Source of the DNA: CAZESS01 sp964594625
Lineage (GTDB): Archaea; Thermoplasmatota; E2; UBA202; DSCA01
NCBI GenBank assembly: GCA_964594625.1
Contig: CAZQNC010000037.1
Span: 1 to 11,775, forward strand
Direction of reading: 5' to 3'
DNA length: 11,775 bases
This document shows, piece by piece, positions 1 through 7,351 of this stretch (position 1 is its first letter; every line of letters starts with the position of its first letter). The notes under the pieces were generated by a model that saw only the letters and a list, made by a program, of their open reading frames with translations, was not told where the DNA came from and did not search any database. The position numbers and the translations under genes were made by a program.

Positions 1-936
1 TTTCACGGCGCTCCACGTCGCCAGCTCACCCCAGACCGCCTGGCGGCCCGGGCCGGCCTGCACCACGATGACGTCGCCCTCGTCGGCAGCGTCGATGGCC
101 TCCACCACCTTCGCCCAGTCGCCGTCCAGGGTCTTCACCGTCAGCGCCGGGCCGACCAGATGGTAGCCCTCCCGCAGCGGGCGGATGTCACGCAGTGCCC
201 CGGCGTTGTGCATCGCGTCGCAGACGTTGCAGGCCGACACCCGGTGCAATGCCTCCCGTACCTCGCCGTGGCCGTATTTTTTGAACCGGTCGCTTTTAAT
301 GGCCGTGCCCTGCCCCATCGCCGTTTTAATGGCCCGGGCCGCCTCGGATACCCGCTCCGCCTTGATGATGGCCCCGCCGACGATGACGATGGATGCGCCG
401 TTTTCCATGGCCAGCGCCGCGGTTTCGCTGGTGATGCCGCCCGCCGCCGCCACCGGAATCGAGCAGCATGAGGCAACCCGCCGGATGTCCTCGTAGGGCC
501 GCCGGCCGGTCATCTGCTCGTCGATGGACACGTGCACGCCCACGATGTCGGCGCCCAGCTCCTCGACCCGTCTGGCCCGTTCCTCCAGGTCGGATACGCG
601 CATCAGGTCGACCATGATGTCGGCGCCATAGCGATGCGCCGCCGCGATGCCCTCCCGCACCGTCTCGTCGCTGGCCACGCCCAGCAGACAGACCACCGAG
701 GCGCCGGCCTTCGCCGCCATCTCCACCTCCACGTCGCCGACGTCCATGGTCTTCATGTCCGCGACCACGGGCACGTCCAGCTCCGCGAGGCGCCGAACGG
801 CGTTCATGCCCTCCGCCTTGATAAGCGGCGTGCCGGCCTCCAGCCAGTCCACGCCGCCCTCCACCGCCTCCCGGGCGATCTGCATTGCACGATCCATGTT
901 CACCAGGTCGAGCGCGACCTGCAGCACCGGTTCCAT
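1..936 (-). CDS. hps: Bifunctional 3-hexulose-6-phosphate synthase / RraA-like fusion (C-terminus beyond window)
   Basis: The reading frame is open for 312 codons from ATG 936 to the left edge, so the 3' end is missing. Residues 1-210 form a TIM-barrel 3-hexulose-6-phosphate synthase: the barrel opening LQVALDLVNMDRA, the phosphate/metal motif VADMKTMD (58-65), VGVHVSIDEQ (132-141), and the phosphate-binding end VAAAGGITSE (162-171) with IVIVGGAIIKAE (183-194). From about 232 the sequence changes to an RraA/class II aldolase-like domain (SACNVCDAM, LVGPALTVKT, DGDWAKVVEAI, GRQAVWGEL) that is cut off at 312. Hps condenses formaldehyde with ribulose 5-phosphate. In archaea lacking the oxidative pentose phosphate pathway the reverse direction supplies ribulose 5-phosphate. 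Fusions of Hps to an RraA-like domain are known in methanogens; the role of that half is unsettled. The start is firm: an in-frame TAA lies three codons upstream. No Shine-Dalgarno is seen and the mRNA may be leaderless. Confidence 0.93.
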   Translation of the reverse strand, partial: MEPVLQVALDLVNMDRAMQIAREAVEGGVDWLEAGTPLIKAEGMNAVRRLAELDVPVVADMKTMDVGDVEVEMAAKAGASVVCLLGVASDETVREGIAAAHRYGADIMVDLMRVSDLEERARRVEELGADIVGVHVSIDEQMTGRRPYEDIRRVASCCSIPVAAAGGITSETAALAMENGASIVIVGGAIIKAERVSEAARAIKTAMGQGTAIKSDRFKKYGHGEVREALHRVSACNVCDAMHNAGALRDIRPLREGYHLVGPALTVKTLDGDWAKVVEAIDAADEGDVIVVQAGPGRQAVWGELATWSAVK

Positions 937-957
937 GGCGATTTAAACAAGGTGGCG

Positions 958-966
958 TATAAAAAT
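958..966. promoter_or_regulatory. AT-rich TATA element between divergent hps and OB-fold genes
   Basis: TATAAAAAT is the only good TATA-like element in the 71-bp gap. Read on the plus strand it would start transcription near 985-988 and give the OB-fold gene a leader of about 20 nt. Read on the minus strand (TTTTTATA) it would start transcription close to the hps ATG at 936, giving a leaderless message. One element may serve both genes, but this is inferred from spacing only. Confidence 0.45.
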
Positions 967-1007
967 CTATCACGAAAACACTATCAAGGCCCGAGCCATC
1001 ACCATGT

Positions 1008-1781
1008 ATGCCGGAGCGCTACACCAAAAACGAGCTCTACCGGGCCGTCAAAGATGCTCTCAACCGGGAGGAATACGACCGCCAGATACGGGAAGAAATC
1101 GACGCCTACGGCGGCCTCATCGACGAGGACGCGGCGGCCCTCATCGTGGTGGACAAAAACTGCCGCAATCTGCTCCCCCTGACGCCGATATCGGCCCTGG
1201 CCCCGGGCACCGATGCCACGCTCTACGCCCGCGTGGAGCACGTCGGGGACATCAGGGAGTTCAGCGGCGGCCGGGTGGTCAACAGCATCATATCAGACGA
1301 AACAGGGCGGTGCGTCCTCGTGCTCTGGGACACCGACGTCGACCTGGTGGCCGCAGACAAAATACGGAAGGGCCAGACCATAAAGGTCATCAACGGCTAC
1401 ATCAAGGAAGGCTACCACGGCATAGAGGTCAACATCGGCAAATGGGGCCTCATCGAGATCGACCCCACGGATGCCCCGGACATCGAGCCGTCGGGCGAGC
1501 CCGTATCCCTCGCCGACGTCGACCAGGGCGTCGTCGACGTCAGGGCAACCATCAGAGACATCGGTCCCACCCGGGTCTATTTCACCGCGGGCGGCGAAAC
1601 CTTTTCAGCCCGGGCGACCCTGGCCGACGGCACCGGGGAGCGCACCCTCGTCGTCTGGAACGAGCTGGCGAAGCAGCTGCAGCAATACGAGCCAGGCGAC
1701 ACGCTGACCGCCAGACGCATCTACGTGAAAAACGACGAGCTCCACGCCGGCGACATCAGCCGCCTCGAGCCAGCTGACTGA
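1008..1781 (+). CDS. RPA-like single-stranded nucleic acid binding protein with two OB folds
   Basis: This 257-residue protein resembles archaeal replication protein A-type ssDNA-binding proteins. Residues 1-55 are helical and carry a GGLIDEDAAALIVVD segment like the short helical element at the N-terminus of archaeal RPAs. A first OB fold spans about 60-152 (LYARVEHVGDIREF, then SDETGRCVLVLWD at 96-108 and KGQTIKVINGYIKE). A second spans about 165-253 (VDVRATIRDIG, then ADGTGERTLVVWNE at 206-219 and EPGDTLTARRIYVKN). The ETG/GTG...LVLWD/LVVWNE strands are the usual RPA-type OB signatures. No zinc finger is visible, and the protein is shorter than multi-OB RPAs. Likely roles are replication or repair, or regulation of a partner RPA; RNA binding cannot be excluded. 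An ATG at 1004 is in another frame. No clear ribosome binding site precedes 1008. The gene is divergent from hps and has its own stop 17 bp before the next promoter. Confidence 0.85.
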   Translation: MPERYTKNELYRAVKDALNREEYDRQIREEIDAYGGLIDEDAAALIVVDKNCRNLLPLTPISALAPGTDATLYARVEHVGDIREFSGGRVVNSIISDETGRCVLVLWDTDVDLVAADKIRKGQTIKVINGYIKEGYHGIEVNIGKWGLIEIDPTDAPDIEPSGEPVSLADVDQGVVDVRATIRDIGPTRVYFTAGGETFSARATLADGTGERTLVVWNELAKQLQQYEPGDTLTARRIYVKNDELHAGDISRLEPAD

Positions 1782-1797
1782 GGCAGCGACATACAAA

Positions 1798-1806
1798 TTT
1801 ATAAAT
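1798..1806 (+). promoter_or_regulatory. TATA box for the giant PKD/beta-helix gene
   Basis: TTTATAAAT sits 16 bp after the OB-fold stop codon and about 44 bp before the ATG at 1850. It is preceded by purine-containing sequence that could serve as a BRE. Predicted initiation is near 1827-1830, leaving a leader of about 20 nt that contains a GGGGG ribosome-binding stretch at 1840-1844. This suggests the surface-protein gene is transcribed separately from the gene before it. Confidence 0.6.
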
Positions 1807-1849
1807 AAGCACGTCATATTCTTCTTTACGTCCACAACCGGGGGAAAAA

Positions 1850-4800
1850 ATGATGACAAAGCCACATGCAAAAAGCATTTTTGCAGTAGTATTCATATGT
1901 TTACTTGTACTGGCGGCACTGGCAGGCATACCGCACGGGGGAAGCGAATCCATCTCATCCTACGAAAAACAGGCAATCAGCGTCGCCTACTTTTCCTGGC
2001 AGCACACCGGCGTTGACACCGTCACGTTCACCGCCTACGGCCCGGACAGCGCCACCTACACCTGGTCCTTCGACGACGGCGCCACCGGGCAGGGAAAAAC
2101 CGTGACCCATTCCTTCCAGCCGGGCACCTACACCGTCACCCTTACCACCGACCGGGACGGCGACACCACCGCACGCGCAGAAACGCTCACCATCTCAGGC
2201 GACCCGCCCATCGCCGATTTTACCTGGCAGCCGGAGACCCCGACCACGCAGGACGACGTCCAGTTCTGGGATACCTCCATCTACCCTGAAAACGATGACG
2301 GGCCCTGGAACTGGACCTGGGATTTCGACGACGGCCACGTCGGATACGGCCCCGCCGTCAATCACACATTCATGGACAACGGCCTCCACAACGTCACGCT
2401 GACCCTCCGGCACGAAAACGATACCTACCCCCCGGACAGCGTCACCAAGCAGCTATTCGTGTTCAACGTTCCACCCACCGCCCTGTTCTACTGGACCCGG
2501 GACAACGGCGTCATCCATTTCGATGCCACCGCCTCGAAGGACCCGGACGGCGCCATCGTCAACTACACCTGGGACTTCGATGACGGGAACAGCAGCTACC
2601 TCCAGAATCCCGACCACGTCTACGCCGAAAACGACACCTACACCGTGACCCTGACCGTCAGAGACGACGACGGGGAAACCGCCACCGTCATCAGAGACGT
2701 CGACACCGCCAACTATCTTCCCGACGCCATGGCATACATCGACCCGGTCGAGGCCACCATCAGAACCGACGTCGTCTTCAACGACACCTCGGTCGACATG
2801 GACGGCACCATCGTCAACCGGACATGGAACCTCGGCGACGGCACCACGAGCCACGCGCCCAACACGACCCACCGGTACAGCGCAAAGGGCGCCTACACGG
2901 TCACGCTGACCGTCATCGACAACGACTATGCATATACCACCACGACCCGGCAGGTCGACGTGATAAACCTGCCGCCCGACGTCTTCATGTCATGGGACCC
3001 GGTCTACCCGGCCGTCAACGAAAACGTCACCTTTTTCAACTACTCCGTCGGCCCCGGCGACATCAGAAAGAACACCACCGACCTCGACGGATATATCGCC
3101 AACCAGACGTGGATCGTCGACAACCAGACAGTGGGCTACGGCCCCAATTATACCCATGCGTTTTCCACCAACGGCATCCATACCGTCACCCTCCGGGTGA
3201 CCGATGACAGCGACGATACCAACCGGTCCACCCGGCAGGTCCACGTGGCCGACATCTACGTGGACGACGACCAGAGCCCGGCATGGTACGACCACACCCA
3301 CGTACGGACGGTACAGGAAGCCGTCGACAACGCCACCGCCGGCAATCTCATCCACGTCCTTGAGGGCGTCTACCATGAGCAGATCGTGGTCGACAAAACG
3401 GTCACCATCGTCGGCAAAGACGCCACCGTGGACGGAACCGCCGGCACCGCGTTCACCGTGACCGCCGACCACACCATGCTCCATGACCTTCACGTCATCA
3501 ATACCTCCCAGGCGGCCGTGATCATGGCGGACAACGTGACCGTTACCGGCTGCCATCTTGATACATCGGCCGGCGGCATCCTCGTCAAGGGCCTTCATAC
3601 GCACATTTCCTCGAATACGTTTCAGGGGCAGGGCACTGGCACCGGCGCCGCCGTGCGCATCGAAGGCTCACACACGTATACGGCCTATAACACTTTCACG
3701 CAGACACCGGACGGCGTGGCCATCGTCGACGGCGTGAACCATACCGTCGAGGCCAACAGTTTCCGGGACGCCATCCGCGCCGTCCAGGTCAAAAACGCCC
3801 AGGACTGCTTCATCATGAACAATACCTTTACGGACAACCATTACGGCGTCGAGGTCAGCGCCCAGGGATGCCTGGTCGCGGGCAACGTTCTCCGCGACAA
3901 CGACAAGGCCATCCTGCTTCACACCGCCGCCACCATGGTGTACAACAACACTCTGACCGGCAACGTCATCGGCGTCGAAGTCACCGGAGCCGGCAACACC
4001 GTCGTCCTGAACACCATCCGCAACAGCCAGGAGGCAGCCGTCAACCTCACATCGTCATCCAACACCCAGATATCAGACTGCACCCTGACCGGCAACACCG
4101 TCGGCATTGCCGCATACGGCAGCGGCACGCCCCTGGCAGCGACCATCGACAACGTCACGTTCTCCAATACCACGGATGCCTCTATCGCGCTGCACAGCGC
4201 CGCCGCCCTCGTCTCAGGCTGCACGTTTTCCGACGTCTCCCGCGGTGTATATGTCACCCAGTCATCGGACGTCACGGTGCAGTCCTGCATCTTCCAGGGC
4301 GGCGCCACCGGCATATACATACAGGATGCCGGCCCGTCGATAGCGGGATGCGAGATCTCCGGATACGACACCGGCGTCATATCCCGCGGCCGGCAGGCAG
4401 CTATCACGGACTCCACCGTGCACAACAACACCGTCGGCCTCCGGCTGGAGGGGGAAAACACCTCCATCACCGACTGCCTCATACAGGATAACGGCTACGG
4501 TGTCTCAGCACACGGCGCCCGCAATCTCACCGTAGAGGCTGCCGTCAGACGCAACACCTGCGGCATGTCCATAGAAGGCGGCGGGAACATCCTCATGCAC
4601 AACACGCTGTGGGCGAACAACACAGACGCCGTCTCGCTTGACGGCACCTCGCAGGTTTCCATACAACAGTGCTCCATCGTGGACAGCACCACGGGACTTG
4701 AACTGGATGACGCGGAACACTGCAAGATATGGGGTACCCACATGTCCCGCAACGACCTGGCCGTCAGCGTGCTCACCAGCTCACATAACACCTTCGACGG

Positions 4801-7315
4801 CAACAACCTCACGGACAACACCGTGGCATTCCTGCTGTCCAGGGCGCCCTCCAACGTGCTTTTAAACAACTCTTTCACGGACAACACCTACGCCCTCGAC
4901 CTCGAGGGAAATACCGTGTCCCATTACCATCAGAATATAACCACCAGCAACACGGTCAACGGCCAGCCCGTCCACTACCTAACCAACCAGTCAGACGTGG
5001 CCATGGGCAGCCAGTACGGCTACCTGGCCTTCGTCAGCTGCGACAACGTCACCGTCACCGGGGCCGTCACCGAGCCAAACGGCGAAGGCCTCCTCCTGGT
5101 CGACGTCCACACGTTCACCGTCCAGCAGGGCACCTTTACCCACAGCATGGACGGCGCAGTGCTGCTCGCGTCAAGCCACGGCACCATCGCGGATACCAAC
5201 TGCTCGGACAACACAGACGACGGCGTCAGCATGACCGGCGACACGCACAACATATCCATCACCGGCTGCACCGTCACCGGCAACGGACAGCGCGGCGTCA
5301 ACCTGTACCGCTCGACGGGCGGGGCGGGCCACGTGTCTCTGTCCGACAGCCGGGTCATCGACAACTGGCTGGGCGTGAACATCGAGAACACCCGCTCAAA
5401 CATTATCGAAAACCTGACGTTTTCCGGCAATCAAAACCTTGCCGTCAGGCTGTACAAGTCGGACGACATATATCTCGGCAACGTCACCCTGCATGACAAC
5501 ACCGACGGCATGGACGTCATCCGGTCGACAGCCACGCTCCATAACGGCACCATACATCATCATCATGACACGGCCGTCACCCTGACGGACGGCACCGCGG
5601 TCGTGCGGGGAACCATCCTGCGGGACAACACCGTCGGCATTGCCGCCACCCGTGGCACGCTCCACCTGACAGACACAGCAGTGCGCAATCATTCCACCGG
5701 CGTGACGGCTGACAACGCAACGGTGTCCGCGGCTACGACGTCATTCAAGAACAACACCCGGGCGCTCCACGCCGTTTTTTCGACGCTCACCGTCGACAGG
5801 TGCCCGGTATCCGGCAACACCTACGGCCTGCTGCTTGACCATGCCGACGGCGCTCGTATCGGCAACTGCACCGGCGACGCCGCCATAGCCGACAATATCT
5901 ACGCCGTCACCGTCAATGAGTCCACCGATGCAGCGGTCACCAATTGTTCGCTCTATGGCAACGAGCACGCCATCAGGGTCACTGATTCCATGCGCACCGT
6001 CATCGATGACTGCCTCGTATACAACAACACCGACGCCGTTGTCGTCGACGGCGCCAACGGGACATCTATCTCCAGTTCACTCCTCCATCACAACGTCCAC
6101 GCCCTGGACATCCATGCCGACAACACCACGGTCATGCGCTGTTCGTTCTGGAAGAACATGTACGGCGTCCGCATCCTCGCGGGCCGTGCTGGCAGCATCT
6201 ACCATAACAATTTCGCCTACAACATGGAGCAGGCGTCCGACGCCGGCGTCAACACCTCCTGGGATAACGGCTATCCCGCCGGCGGCAACTACTGGAGCAA
6301 CTATGCGGGTACCGACCATCGGAAGGGCCCGGGGCAGAACGAGTCGGGCAGCGACGGCATCGGCGACATCCCGTTTCCGATAGCGGGCGGGGCAGCCGCG
6401 GCGGACATCTATCCGTTGATGGAGCTGGTCGACCAGGCCGCCCTCATTCCCAACAGCCCGCCGGAGGCCATCTTTTTCATATATCCGTCGCAGCCGCTGT
6501 CGGGCGAAACCGTGGATTTCGTCGACCAGTCCACCGACCCCAACGGCAACAGCGACATCGTGGCCTGGCAGTGGGATTTCGGCGACGGCAACACCTCCAC
6601 GACCCAGCATCCCTCCCACATGTACGACCGTCCCGGCAACTACACGGTCACCCTCACCGTTACCGACAGCCAGGATATCAGCAGCTCCCACGAGATGAAC
6701 GTCACGGTGGCCAACACGCCGCCCATCGCCGATTTCACCATGTCGCCGCAGCAGCCCGCCGTCGGCCAGACCGTTCAGCTCACCGACGGCAGCACCGACG
6801 GCAACGGCGCCATCGTCAGCTGGAACTGGACCTTCGGCGACGGCTCCGTCAGCAGCCAGCAGCATCCCTCGCATCAGTACAGCACCGCCGACACCTACAC
6901 CGTCACCCTGACCGTCACGGACGACAACGGTGCCACTGACACCGCCACCGCAACGATTACCGTGGCCGGCACCACGCCGACGGCAGCATTTTCAGTTACC
7001 CCGGCGGCGCCGAAAACCGGCGACGTCGTGACCTTCACCGACCTGTCCACGGATGACGGCACCATCGTGACCTGGCACTGGGACTACGGGGACGGCAACG
7101 CCTCGGCTGCCCAGGACCCCACCCATACCTACGAGGAGGCGGGCACCTACACCGTCACCCTGACCGTCTGGGACGACGACGGAGCGAAAAATACCACGAC
7201 GAAGACCGTTACCATTGAAGGCGACAACGACACGCCCGGCTTCATGTTTCCCCTGGTGCTGCTCGCCATCGCCGCCGTCTGCATCGCGGTATTCCGCCGG
7301 CGGGGGAAGGTTTAA
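1850..7315 (+). CDS. Giant secreted PKD / NosD-type beta-helix surface protein with archaeosortase-like tail
   Basis: This 1821-residue protein is built for export. Residues 8-25 are a hydrophobic signal peptide with an ALA site at 23-25. Five PKD beta-sandwich domains follow, starting near 46, 118, 206, 288 and 373; most show W(D/S)F(D/G)DG and YTVTLTV motifs. From 468 (IYVDDDQS, then TVQEAVDNA) to about 1524 is a right-handed parallel beta-helix of the NosD/periplasmic copper-binding (CASH) family, with ladders of N-x-T, 'D/NNT' turns and short hydrophobic strands. A NosD-type interruption (HQNITTSNTVNGQPVHYLTN) lies at 1027-1046, and the closing signature GNYWSNYAGTD...DGIGDIPFPI...YPLM at 1479-1524. 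Three further PKD domains start near 1535, 1622 and 1707. The end is TPGF (1795-1798), a membrane segment and RRRGKV. It probably acts as a cell-surface adhesin, scaffold or carbohydrate-binding protein; enzymatic activity is not evident. Several dozen N-x-S/T sequons suggest glycosylation. ATG 1853 is an equal alternative start. Confidence 0.93.
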   Translation: MMTKPHAKSIFAVVFICLLVLAALAGIPHGGSESISSYEKQAISVAYFSWQHTGVDTVTFTAYGPDSATYTWSFDDGATGQGKTVTHSFQPGTYTVTLTTDRDGDTTARAETLTISGDPPIADFTWQPETPTTQDDVQFWDTSIYPENDDGPWNWTWDFDDGHVGYGPAVNHTFMDNGLHNVTLTLRHENDTYPPDSVTKQLFVFNVPPTALFYWTRDNGVIHFDATASKDPDGAIVNYTWDFDDGNSSYLQNPDHVYAENDTYTVTLTVRDDDGETATVIRDVDTANYLPDAMAYIDPVEATIRTDVVFNDTSVDMDGTIVNRTWNLGDGTTSHAPNTTHRYSAKGAYTVTLTVIDNDYAYTTTTRQVDVINLPPDVFMSWDPVYPAVNENVTFFNYSVGPGDIRKNTTDLDGYIANQTWIVDNQTVGYGPNYTHAFSTNGIHTVTLRVTDDSDDTNRSTRQVHVADIYVDDDQSPAWYDHTHVRTVQEAVDNATAGNLIHVLEGVYHEQIVVDKTVTIVGKDATVDGTAGTAFTVTADHTMLHDLHVINTSQAAVIMADNVTVTGCHLDTSAGGILVKGLHTHISSNTFQGQGTGTGAAVRIEGSHTYTAYNTFTQTPDGVAIVDGVNHTVEANSFRDAIRAVQVKNAQDCFIMNNTFTDNHYGVEVSAQGCLVAGNVLRDNDKAILLHTAATMVYNNTLTGNVIGVEVTGAGNTVVLNTIRNSQEAAVNLTSSSNTQISDCTLTGNTVGIAAYGSGTPLAATIDNVTFSNTTDASIALHSAAALVSGCTFSDVSRGVYVTQSSDVTVQSCIFQGGATGIYIQDAGPSIAGCEISGYDTGVISRGRQAAITDSTVHNNTVGLRLEGENTSITDCLIQDNGYGVSAHGARNLTVEAAVRRNTCGMSIEGGGNILMHNTLWANNTDAVSLDGTSQVSIQQCSIVDSTTGLELDDAEHCKIWGTHMSRNDLAVSVLTSSHNTFDGNNLTDNTVAFLLSRAPSNVLLNNSFTDNTYALDLEGNTVSHYHQNITTSNTVNGQPVHYLTNQSDVAMGSQYGYLAFVSCDNVTVTGAVTEPNGEGLLLVDVHTFTVQQGTFTHSMDGAVLLASSHGTIADTNCSDNTDDGVSMTGDTHNISITGCTVTGNGQRGVNLYRSTGGAGHVSLSDSRVIDNWLGVNIENTRSNIIENLTFSGNQNLAVRLYKSDDIYLGNVTLHDNTDGMDVIRSTATLHNGTIHHHHDTAVTLTDGTAVVRGTILRDNTVGIAATRGTLHLTDTAVRNHSTGVTADNATVSAATTSFKNNTRALHAVFSTLTVDRCPVSGNTYGLLLDHADGARIGNCTGDAAIADNIYAVTVNESTDAAVTNCSLYGNEHAIRVTDSMRTVIDDCLVYNNTDAVVVDGANGTSISSSLLHHNVHALDIHADNTTVMRCSFWKNMYGVRILAGRAGSIYHNNFAYNMEQASDAGVNTSWDNGYPAGGNYWSNYAGTDHRKGPGQNESGSDGIGDIPFPIAGGAAAADIYPLMELVDQAALIPNSPPEAIFFIYPSQPLSGETVDFVDQSTDPNGNSDIVAWQWDFGDGNTSTTQHPSHMYDRPGNYTVTLTVTDSQDISSSHEMNVTVANTPPIADFTMSPQQPAVGQTVQLTDGSTDGNGAIVSWNWTFGDGSVSSQQHPSHQYSTADTYTVTLTVTDDNGATDTATATITVAGTTPTAAFSVTPAAPKTGDVVTFTDLSTDDGTIVTWHWDYGDGNASAAQDPTHTYEEAGTYTVTLTVWDDDGAKNTTTKTVTIEGDNDTPGFMFPLVLLAIAAVCIAVFRRRGKV
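1985..3250 (+). repeat. N-terminal array of five PKD domains (coding repeats)
   Basis: About 250-bp coding units recur, each centred on a W-x-F/L-D/G-DG codon block and ending in a block encoding YTVTLTV-like strands (for example near 2128, 2637 and 2893). Units begin near 1985, 2201, 2465, 2711 and 2966. They are diverged at DNA level but share short near-identical tracts such as the one for TYTVTLTV. The fifth unit is degenerate (FSTNGIHTVTLRVTDD). PKD domains usually act as spacers or in protein-protein and protein-sugar contacts at the cell surface. Confidence 0.8.
3251..6421 (+). repeat. NosD/CASH right-handed beta-helix segment (about 1050 residues)
   Basis: The encoded segment is a long series of coils of roughly 20-25 residues with recurring N-x-T, GNT-x-GI/V and DNT-x-A/G-V patterns, as in parallel beta-helix proteins. 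It looks like two NosD modules: one to about residue 1023, then a HYHQN...NGQPVHYLTNQSDV linker, then a second ending at the GNYWSNY...YPLM signature. If coils average 23 residues, about 45 coils would form a rod of roughly 20 nm; that is an estimate from the family's usual geometry and not a measurement. Confidence 0.8.
6452..7219 (+). repeat. C-terminal triplet of PKD domains (coding repeats)
   Basis: Three units start near 6452 (NSPPEAIF), 6713 (NTPPIADF) and 6968 (GTTPTAAF). Each carries W-x-W-D/T-F/Y-GDG and ends with YTVTLTV followed by D-D/S. They are more regular than the N-terminal five, and the second and third share almost the same DNA over the TYTVTLTV block (near 6894 and 7145). 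They connect the beta-helix to the membrane or lipid anchor and probably act as a stalk. Confidence 0.82.
7232..7312 (+). other. C-terminal PGF-type archaeosortase sorting signal
   Basis: Residues 1795-1821 have the three-part layout of PGF-CTERM tails: TPGF, a hydrophobic helix of about 17 residues, then RRRGKV. In haloarchaea and some methanogens such tails are cut by archaeosortase ArtA and replaced with a lipid anchor. The residue after PGF is M where many family members have G, and no archaeosortase gene lies in the window, so a plain C-terminal membrane anchor is the alternative. Confidence 0.6.
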
Positions 7316-7318
7316 TAA
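7311..7318 (+). promoter_or_regulatory. Possible TATA box for the coiled-coil/elp3 pair
   Basis: TTTAATAA overlaps the stop codon of the giant surface protein (7313-7315) and follows a purine-rich GGGGAAGG that could act as a BRE. Transcription would start near 7338-7342, just before the AGGTGA ribosome binding site. The match to a TATA box is moderate, and read-through from the upstream gene is equally possible. Confidence 0.35.
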
Positions 7319-7322
7319 CAGC

Positions 7323-7337
7323 CTCGCTTTTTGCGAG
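7323..7337 (+). other. Short inverted repeat between the surface protein and the coiled-coil gene
   Basis: CTCGC, a TTTTT loop and GCGAG form a perfect 5-bp stem in the 36-bp gap after the stop codon. There is no T-run on its 3' side, so it does not look like an intrinsic terminator. It could protect the 3' end of the long surface-protein mRNA or weakly attenuate read-through into the next genes. Confidence 0.35.
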
Positions 7338-7351
7338 CCAGGTGACCCGAC

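Noticed and set aside
326..973. A 215-codon minus-strand frame overlapping hps
   Set aside because: It is a frame shadow of hps: Gly/Arg-rich low-complexity translation with no motifs, while hps matches its family throughout.
1004..1006. ATG 4 nt upstream as start of the OB-fold gene
   Set aside because: It is in a different frame that gives an Arg/Gly-rich shadow; the frame from 1008 carries the OB-fold motifs.
3251..6421. Repetitive sequence considered as a CRISPR array or tandem satellite
   Set aside because: Repeats are diverged, in frame, of variable spacing and inside one continuous coding sequence with beta-helix periodicity.
3251..6421. NosD homology taken as evidence for nitrous oxide reductase maturation
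   Set aside because: No other nos genes are present, and NosD-type beta-helices are common in methanogen surface proteins; the name reflects the fold only.
7323..7337. Hairpin as an intrinsic terminator of the surface-protein gene
   Set aside because: The stem is only 5 bp, the T-run is in the loop, and no T-tract follows.
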